DNA of 64,000 bases from assembly GCF_036345995.1 (NCBI RefSeq), contig NZ_CP107796.1:2294001-2358000 (forward strand), given 5' to 3'. How positions within the stretch are numbered: the stretch's first letter is position 1; the number at the start of each line of letters is the position of its first letter. The position numbers and the translations under genes were made by a program. Below are positions 59,105 to 64,000 of the stretch, in pieces. The notes beneath the pieces are model-generated. The model ran no database searches. It saw only the letters and a program-made list of their open reading frames with translations, and was not told the DNA's origin. Source of the DNA: Streptomyces sp. NBC_00557 (GTDB lineage Bacteria; Actinomycetota; Actinomycetes; Streptomycetales; Streptomycetaceae).

Positions 59105-59146
59105 TGTCGACCAGATGTCGAGTCGGGGCGGAAAAGGGGGGACGGA

Positions 59147-59755
59147 GTGTCAGTGGCGCCTGCCAGACTCGGCTGCATGGGGAAGATCGACGGGGTGGAA
59201 GCGCTGATCAGCCGGGTCCGGGCGGGTCACCGCATCAGGTATCTGCACTTCTGGGGGCACCGGCCGAGACCGGACGGCACGATCGGCGCGAGCTGTCTGA
59301 GCCAGTGGTGGCCGTCGCCGTTCGTCGTCGGCGGCGTCGAGTACGCGACGGCGGAGCACTGGATGATGGCGGGCAAGGCGCGGCTGTTCGGCGACGCGGA
59401 GGCGGAGCGGCGGGTCCTGGCCGCGGGGCATCCGGCTCAGGCCAAGAAGGCGGGGCGGCTGGTCCGGGACTTCGACGAGGCGGTCTGGGAGCGGGAGCGG
59501 TTCCGGATCGTGGTCGAGGGCAGCGTCCACAAGTTCGCGGCCGACGACGCGCTGCGCGGCTTCCTGCTGGGCACCGGCGAGCGGGTACTGGTGGAGGCGA
59601 GCCCCGTGGACCGCGTGTGGGGCATCGGCCTCGCGGCGTCCGACGAGGCCGCGTCGGACCCGGAACGCTGGAGGGGGCTGAACCTTCTGGGGTTCGCGTT
59701 GATGGAGGCGCGGGACCGGCTGAGGGAGGGAAGCGCTGAAGGAGGTGGCCGCTGA
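59147..59755 (+). CDS. NADAR-family (YbiA-like) protein
   Basis: 202-residue member of the NADAR/DUF1768 family, N-glycosidases associated with NAD and ADP-ribose chemistry, some acting on riboflavin intermediates or removing ADP-ribose from guanine. Family motifs: FVVGGVEYATAEHWMMAGKARLFGD, the core Glu/His surroundings VWERERFRIVVEG, and the terminal RVWGIGLAASDEAASDPERWRG. GTG start at 59147 near a purine-rich run; an ATG ten codons later is possible. Divergent from the polyamine operon. The last residues run into a repetitive Gly-rich region. Confidence 0.88.
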   Translation: MSVAPARLGCMGKIDGVEALISRVRAGHRIRYLHFWGHRPRPDGTIGASCLSQWWPSPFVVGGVEYATAEHWMMAGKARLFGDAEAERRVLAAGHPAQAKKAGRLVRDFDEAVWERERFRIVVEGSVHKFAADDALRGFLLGTGERVLVEASPVDRVWGIGLAASDEAASDPERWRGLNLLGFALMEARDRLREGSAEGGGR

Positions 59756-59952
59756 AGGAGCGGGCCGGCCGAAGGAGGGGGCCGCTGAAGGAGCGGGCCG
59801 GCGAAGGAGGGCGTCGGCTGAACCTGGGGACCAGGTGACACCGGGGACCGGGTGAGACCCCGGGATGGCGTGAGTCCGCCGACCGGATGAGGCCGGGATC
59901 GGGTGAGTTCGGGGACCGGGCGAGTCCGGGGACCGGGCGAGTCCGGGGACCG
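59740..59952. repeat. two blocks of short direct repeats between convergent genes
   Basis: Block 1 (about 59740-59820) has a unit of about 32 bases that contains GCTGAAGGAGCGGGCCGGC, in two full copies (third partial). Block 2 (about 59916-59955) has three copies of a 17-base unit near GAGTCCGGGGACCGGGC. They lie between the NADAR stop and the DUF4190 stop, and block 1 overlaps the NADAR end. Confidence 0.75.
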
Positions 59953-59954
59953 GG

Positions 59955-60839
59955 TCAGGAGGAGCCGGCCGCGATCAGCGCCGCGATGAAGACCAGCGCC
60001 AGGACGATGCCCGCCGCGCCGCAGATCAGGCCGGCCAGGGCCACGCCGGGGTTCGTCGCCTCGCCGCGGCCGGCCTTCGCGCGGCCCACCGCGCCGAAGA
60101 TGATGGCCAGGATGCCCAGCACCAGGGCGATGGGCCACAGCAGGAAGAACAGCGCGCCCAGGATGCCGAGCACCAGCGAGGCCGTGCCCATGCCGTTGCT
60201 CGGCACGGGCTGCACACCGGGCCAGCCGTAGGGGCCGGCGTACGGCGGCTGGGGCCCGCCGGGGTAACCGTAGCCCGCCGGGCCCGGATAGCCGTACGGC
60301 ACCTGGCCGGGGCCGTCGGGGGCGATGGGCGGCGGGGGAACCGGCTCCGGCCCCGCGTGCCGTGCGGCGGGCGGTGCGTAGGAGGCCGGCGGCGCATAGG
60401 GGTTGGCGGGCGCGGCGGGCGGCGCATACGCGTTCGCCGCGGCGCCGGGCGGGGCGTAGGGGTTCGCGGGGCCGGCCTGCGGGGCGTACGGGTTCGCCGG
60501 GGGCGGGGTGGCCCCCGGGGGCGCGAACGGGTTGGCGGCCGGCGGGGCCCAGGCCGACGGCACGGCGTCGGAGGGCTCGTCCGGCGCGGAGGGCAGCGAG
60601 GTCACCGTCTGCTGGTGGTGGACGGACCCGTATCCGTCCCCGGGAGCGGCGCCCGGCCGGGCCTCGGATATCGGCTCCTGCCCCGAAACGGGAGCACTCC
60701 CCTGCCCCGAAGCCGCCAGAGGCGCGCGTCCCTGCGGGTCTTCGTCCTGGCGCTTGTCCAGGGAGACGCGAGGTGACGCCTGGCCGTCGCCGGTGGGCCG
60801 GTGCTCCTGCGGCGTGGACTGCGGCACCTCGTCGGACAT
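59955..60839 (-). CDS. Pro-rich DUF4190 membrane protein
   Basis: 294 residues. The long N-terminal part is Pro/Ala/Tyr/Gly-rich with repeated NPYAPP-type motifs. The C-terminus has two membrane helices (ASLVLGILGALFFLLWPIAL, LALVFIAALIAAGSS) flanking GRAKAGRGEATNPGVALAG, which is the DUF4190 pattern. The ATG at 60839 opens MSDEVPQSTPQEHRP. Function unknown; small membrane proteins of this kind are common in streptomycetes. The frame is open 29 codons upstream but starts less plausibly. Confidence 0.85.
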   Translation of the reverse strand: MSDEVPQSTPQEHRPTGDGQASPRVSLDKRQDEDPQGRAPLAASGQGSAPVSGQEPISEARPGAAPGDGYGSVHHQQTVTSLPSAPDEPSDAVPSAWAPPAANPFAPPGATPPPANPYAPQAGPANPYAPPGAAANAYAPPAAPANPYAPPASYAPPAARHAGPEPVPPPPIAPDGPGQVPYGYPGPAGYGYPGGPQPPYAGPYGWPGVQPVPSNGMGTASLVLGILGALFFLLWPIALVLGILAIIFGAVGRAKAGRGEATNPGVALAGLICGAAGIVLALVFIAALIAAGSS

Positions 60840-60998
60840 GGTGAAGGCCCCCTCTGCTGGCTGTCCCGCCATGCTACGGGCAGGTCGGGAGGGCTCGGGG
60901 CCGGGGCCTACGATGATGCCGCGCAACCGATCAGCCGATCACCGCGCCCGCACCGCCACGGACGACGCAGTGCGGGCGCCCTTCCCGGGGAGGACCCC

Positions 60999-62066
60999 AT
61001 GACCGACAGTTCCGTACCCGCCGTCGGCACCGCCGACCGTGATCTGCGGACCTTCATCGCCGGACTGCCCAAGGCCGAACTGCACGTCCACCACGTCGGC
61101 TCCGCCTCCCCCCGTATCGTCTCCGAGCTGGCCGCCCGCCACCCCGACTCCAAGGTGCCGAGCGACCCCGAGGCCCTGGCCGACTTCTTCACCTTCACCG
61201 ACTTCGCGCACTTCATCGACGTGTACCTGTCGGTCGTGGACCTGATCCGCACCCCGGAGGACGTCCGGCTGCTCACCTACGAGGTGGCCCGTGACCTGGC
61301 CCGGCAGCAGGTGCGCTACGCCGAGCTGACCATCACCCCCTTCTCCTCGACCCGGCGCGGCATCGACGAGCTGGCCTTCATGGCGGCGATCGAGGACGCC
61401 CGCAAGGCGGCCGAGTCCGAGTTCGGGACCGTGCTGCGCTGGTGCTTCGACATTCCGGGCGAGGCGGGGCTGGAGTCCGCCGAGGAGACGGCACGGCTGG
61501 CCACGGACGACCGGATCCGGCCGGAGGGGCTGGTGTCGTTCGGGCTCGGCGGGCCGGAAATCGGCGTGCCCCGGCCGCAGTTCAAGCCGTACTTCGACCG
61601 CGCGATCGCCGCCGGCCTGCACTCGGTGCCGCACGCCGGTGAGACGACCGGCCCGGAGACGGTGTGGGACGCGCTGACCGAGCTGCGCGCCGAGCGCATC
61701 GGGCACGGCACCAGCTCCGCGCAGGACGCCGAGCTGCTCGCGCACCTCGCCGAGCACCGCATCCCGCTGGAGGTCTGCCCGACCTCGAACATCGCGACCC
61801 GCGCGGTCCGCACCCTGGAGGAGCACCCGGTCCGGGAGTTCGTGCGGGCGGGAGTGCTGGTCACGATCAACTCCGACGACCCGCCGATGTTCGGCACCGA
61901 CCTCAACAACGAGTACGCGGTCGCGGCCCGGCTGCTGGACCTGGACGAGCGGGGCCTCGCCGGTCTCGCCAAGAACGCGGTGGAGGCGTCCTTCCTGGAC
62001 CCGGTCGGCAAGACCCGGCTCGCGGCGGAGATCGACGCGTACACCGAAACCTGGCTCGCCTCCTGA
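60999..62066 (+). CDS. COG1816 deaminase, probably aminodeoxyfutalosine deaminase
   Basis: 355-residue metal-dependent deaminase of the adenosine deaminase superfamily. Metal and catalytic motifs: HVHH near the start (metal His-x-His), HAGE (general acid Glu), RIGHGT, and NSDDPP. The region after HVHH reads VGSAS rather than the LDG of true adenosine deaminases. From memory, streptomycete COG1816 enzymes of this type deaminate 6-aminodeoxyfutalosine in menaquinone biosynthesis; this is the preferred call, adenosine deaminase the alternative. GGGGAGG lies 5 bases before the ATG at 60999. Confidence 0.8.
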   Translation: MTDSSVPAVGTADRDLRTFIAGLPKAELHVHHVGSASPRIVSELAARHPDSKVPSDPEALADFFTFTDFAHFIDVYLSVVDLIRTPEDVRLLTYEVARDLARQQVRYAELTITPFSSTRRGIDELAFMAAIEDARKAAESEFGTVLRWCFDIPGEAGLESAEETARLATDDRIRPEGLVSFGLGGPEIGVPRPQFKPYFDRAIAAGLHSVPHAGETTGPETVWDALTELRAERIGHGTSSAQDAELLAHLAEHRIPLEVCPTSNIATRAVRTLEEHPVREFVRAGVLVTINSDDPPMFGTDLNNEYAVAARLLDLDERGLAGLAKNAVEASFLDPVGKTRLAAEIDAYTETWLAS

Positions 62067-62086
62067 CGCACCCCACAATGGGGGGC

Positions 62087-62800
62087 ATGCAGACCGTGAC
62101 CGCCGTGGCGCACCGCGGCGACCCCTATCGTCTCCGCGAGAACACGCTCGCCTCGCTCCGCTCCGCGCTCGTCCGGGGGGCGGACGTGGTCGAGGTCGAC
62201 GTACGGCTGACCCGCGACGGCGTGCCCGTGCTGCTGCACGACGACACGCTGGAGCGGCTGTGGGGCGTCGGCCGGCCGCTGGCCGCGCTGTCCGCCGAGG
62301 AGGTGCGCGGGCTCACGGCGGGCGGGGTGCCGACGCTGGCGGAGGCGCTGGCCGCGACCGGCGACCACCGGGTGATGGTGGACCTGTGCGGGCGGGTCGA
62401 GCGGCGGATGGTGGACCGGGTCATGGACGTGGTCCGGCAGAGCGGGGCCGAGGAGCGGGTCTACTACTGCGCGGGCGCCGAGGCGATGCTGGCCGTCCGC
62501 GCCGCCGACCCGGCCGCCGAGATCGCCCTGACCCGCACGACGCTGGCCCCGCCCCGGCCCGTGCTGCTGGACGCGATCCGCCCGCGCTGGCTCAACTACC
62601 GCTTCTCCCTGGTGAGCCGGGACCTGGCGGCCCGCGTCCACCGCGACGGCCGTCTGCTGTCCGTGTGGACCCCGGACACCCGCCGCTCGATGGCCCGTCT
62701 GCTGGACCTGGGCGTCGACTCGATCACCACCAACCGCATCGACACCCTGCACGCCCTGCGCGACGGCGCCGGCGGCGGGCGCCGCCGGCAGCGGACGTAG
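62087..62800 (+). CDS. glycerophosphodiester phosphodiesterase
   Basis: 237 residues. The GDPD motifs are clear: VAHRGDPYRLRENTLAS, VVEVDVRLTRDGVPVLLHDDTLER (His/Asp/Glu metal ligands) and, near the C-terminus, LGVDSITTNRID. Hydrolyses glycerophosphodiesters to glycerol 3-phosphate and an alcohol. It starts 20 bases after the deaminase stop, so it is probably co-transcribed; an in-frame ATG three codons earlier also exists. No signal peptide, so cytoplasmic. Confidence 0.93.
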   Translation: MQTVTAVAHRGDPYRLRENTLASLRSALVRGADVVEVDVRLTRDGVPVLLHDDTLERLWGVGRPLAALSAEEVRGLTAGGVPTLAEALAATGDHRVMVDLCGRVERRMVDRVMDVVRQSGAEERVYYCAGAEAMLAVRAADPAAEIALTRTTLAPPRPVLLDAIRPRWLNYRFSLVSRDLAARVHRDGRLLSVWTPDTRRSMARLLDLGVDSITTNRIDTLHALRDGAGGGRRRQRT

Positions 62801-62835
62801 GCGTCAGCGGACGTAGGCGTCAGCGGGCGTAGGCG

Positions 62836-63435
62836 TCAGGAACCGGCGAACTCCAGCGGGGGCGCGATCGCCTGGGCGTCCGCCCCCTGCCCCACCCACA
62901 GTCCGATCAGCAGCGCGGCCGTCGCCTCCAGCAGCCCGGCCCGGTGCAGTCCGCCGGCGTTCAGCGGCTCGCAGCCCAGGTCTCGCACCAGCCGTCGTAC
63001 GACCGTGAGCGCGGCCTCGTCGTCCCCGCACACCGGTACGGCGAGCGGGCGGCCGCCGAACACCGGCGGTGTCAGACGCCAGACGCTCTCGTGGCAGAGG
63101 TTGAACGCCTTGACCAGCCGGGCGCCGGGCGCGGCGGCGGCGATGCGCTCGGCCGCCGCCGGGCCGCCGGCCGTGAGCAGCCCGAAGTCCGGGCCGCCCA
63201 CCGGATTGGTGCAGTCGATCAGCACCCGTCCGCGCAGGGCGGGTTCGAGTCCGGCGACCACGTCCACGGCCGCCGAGTACGGCACGGCCAGCAGTACCGC
63301 GTCGACGCCGTGAGCCACCGCCGCCCGCGCATCGCCTCGCGACCGGCTGCCGGCGACCACCCGGTGGCCGGCCCGCTCCCACTGGCCGCCCAGCGCCTGA
63401 GCCATGGCGCCGGTACCGATGATTCCTATGCGCAC
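62836..63435 (-). CDS. NADPH-dependent F420 reductase-like / Rossmann dehydrogenase
   Basis: 199 residues. The N-terminal Rossmann motif is MRIGIIGTGAMAQALGGQWERAGH, followed by VDAVLLAVPYSAAVDVV and VLIDCTNPVGGPDFGLL. This is the F420/NADP oxidoreductase-like family. It is divergent from an HxlR regulator after about 70 bases, the classic arrangement in which that regulator controls it. Whether it uses cofactor F420 cannot be read from the sequence. Confidence 0.92.
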   Translation of the reverse strand: MRIGIIGTGAMAQALGGQWERAGHRVVAGSRSRGDARAAVAHGVDAVLLAVPYSAAVDVVAGLEPALRGRVLIDCTNPVGGPDFGLLTAGGPAAAERIAAAAPGARLVKAFNLCHESVWRLTPPVFGGRPLAVPVCGDDEAALTVVRRLVRDLGCEPLNAGGLHRAGLLEATAALLIGLWVGQGADAQAIAPPLEFAGS

Positions 63436-63506
63436 GACCGCCTCCCTTTCCGGGCCTGTTGGACACGGCTACGACAGTAGGAAGCCGTTCGGGCACCATT
63501 CGGTAC

Positions 63507-63863
63507 GTGACCGACGACCACGTCTTCCTCGCCGACTGCCGGGCCCGGCTCGCCTTCGACCTGCTCTCCAACACCTGGAACGCGGTGGTGCTGTGGGCCC
63601 TGCGGGACGGCCCCCGCCGACCGGGCGCCCTGCGCGGGACCATCGGCGGGATCAGCCAGAAGGTACTGACCGAGACGCTGCGCCGGCTGGAGTTCAACGG
63701 TCTGGTGGAGCGGCGCGCCTACGGGGGTTCGCCGCCCCGGGTGGAGTACGGACTGACGCCGCTGGGGCGGACGTTGCTCGGTCCGATCGACGCTTTCGGC
63801 GCCTGGGCGTTCGAGCACGGCGACGAGGTGATGGCCGCCCAGGAGCGCTACGCCGGCGACTGA
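63507..63863 (+). CDS. HxlR-family transcriptional regulator
   Basis: 118 residues from the GTG at 63507; the frame is open to 63459. The winged-helix pattern is clear: FLADCRARLAFDLLSNTWNAVVLWAL, GTIGGISQKVLTETLRRLEFNGLVERRAY, and YGLTPLGRTLLGPIDAFGAWAFEH. Typical for HxlR/YodB-type regulators that sense thiol stress or aldehydes. It is divergent from the F420-reductase-like gene and probably represses it. Its stop overlaps the convergent membrane protein gene by about 16 bases. Confidence 0.92.
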   Translation: MTDDHVFLADCRARLAFDLLSNTWNAVVLWALRDGPRRPGALRGTIGGISQKVLTETLRRLEFNGLVERRAYGGSPPRVEYGLTPLGRTLLGPIDAFGAWAFEHGDEVMAAQERYAGD

Positions 63864-64000
63864 GCCGCCGCACCGGCCGCCGCCGTGAGCGCCTCCAGTC
63901 GCTTGGTCTTCTTGCGTACGACGTACAGCGGGACCACGCCGAACACGCCGAAGGACATGTCGATCAGGCTCCACCAGAAGGGAATTCCGCGGATCGGACC
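63848..64000 (-). CDS. C-terminus of a small membrane protein (truncated by window edge)
   Basis: The last 50 codons of a leftward gene whose start lies beyond the window. The sequence contains a membrane helix (FWWSLIDMSFGVFGVVPLYVV) followed by a basic anchor (RKKTKRLE) and an Ala-rich tail. The partial length does not allow family assignment; it looks like a small integral membrane protein. It overlaps the HxlR gene end, so the two genes are convergent. Confidence 0.75.
   Translation of the reverse strand, partial: GPIRGIPFWWSLIDMSFGVFGVVPLYVVRKKTKRLEALTAAAGAAAQSPA

Overview
The window is a very GC-rich (roughly 70% or more by eye) stretch of actinobacterial chromosome, almost certainly Streptomyces. 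The evidence is strong G/C bias at third codon positions, frequent GTG starts, a streptomycete-type single ESX/type VII secretion locus, Tat-type lipoproteins, a DasR-like box on a chitinase promoter, and a gene order I recognise from memory as matching the S. coelicolor SCO566x-SCO571x segment. No rRNA, tRNA, CRISPR array, transposase or integrase was seen.

Layout. 1-8.2 kb: edge of a type VII secretion (ESX) locus, with mycP (cut by the window edge) and eccB leftward, and eccE, an overlapping partner gene and a huge Pro/Gln-rich ParA/MinD-like ATPase rightward. 8.2-9.2 kb: ribF. 9.3-13.5 kb: a 1397-residue trypsin-like/STAND ATPase protein whose protease serine and Walker A lysine are both substituted. 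13.8-20.8 kb: the classical leftward translation/transcription cluster rimP-nusA-ylxR-infB-ylxP-rbfA-truB. 21-23 kb: a rightward trio (Tat lipoprotein, ferritin-like protein, kinase-fold protein lacking the catalytic Asp). 23.1-31.0 kb: leftward housekeeping genes proS, two GNATs, ispG, rseP and dxr, interrupted by a lower-GC orphan gene at 26.5-26.9 kb.

31.3-40.5 kb is the accessory part: a small secreted protein, an acyl-CoA dehydrogenase, a LacI regulator with two palindromic operators next to the remains of a GH3 beta-glucosidase gene, a secreted S53 peptidase without a visible propeptide, a berberine-bridge-type oxidoreductase, and a leaderless HEAGH metallopeptidase with a 75-residue downstream partner.

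41-48 kb: a GABA/polyamine-type module (aldehyde dehydrogenase, PucR regulator, VirD4/TraD-like membrane ATPase, divergent gabT). 48.5-51.1 kb: a PAP2 phosphatase whose 3' end runs antisense into a secreted GH18 chitinase. 51.1-59 kb: a small Streptomyces protein, then one operon of aldehyde dehydrogenase, potD-potA-potB-potC and an FAD amine oxidoreductase for polyamine uptake and oxidation. 59-64 kb: NADAR protein, a Pro-rich DUF4190 membrane protein, a putative aminodeoxyfutalosine deaminase (menaquinone route), a glycerophosphodiester phosphodiesterase, a divergent F420/NADP-reductase-like and HxlR pair, and the C-terminus of a membrane protein cut by the window edge.

The two polyamine/GABA modules fit a single catabolic theme: import by Pot, oxidation of the amine, aldehyde oxidation, then GABA transamination. 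Start sites were chosen by Shine-Dalgarno match and family start where possible; several of the longest open frames are antisense shadows or upstream over-extensions and were discarded.
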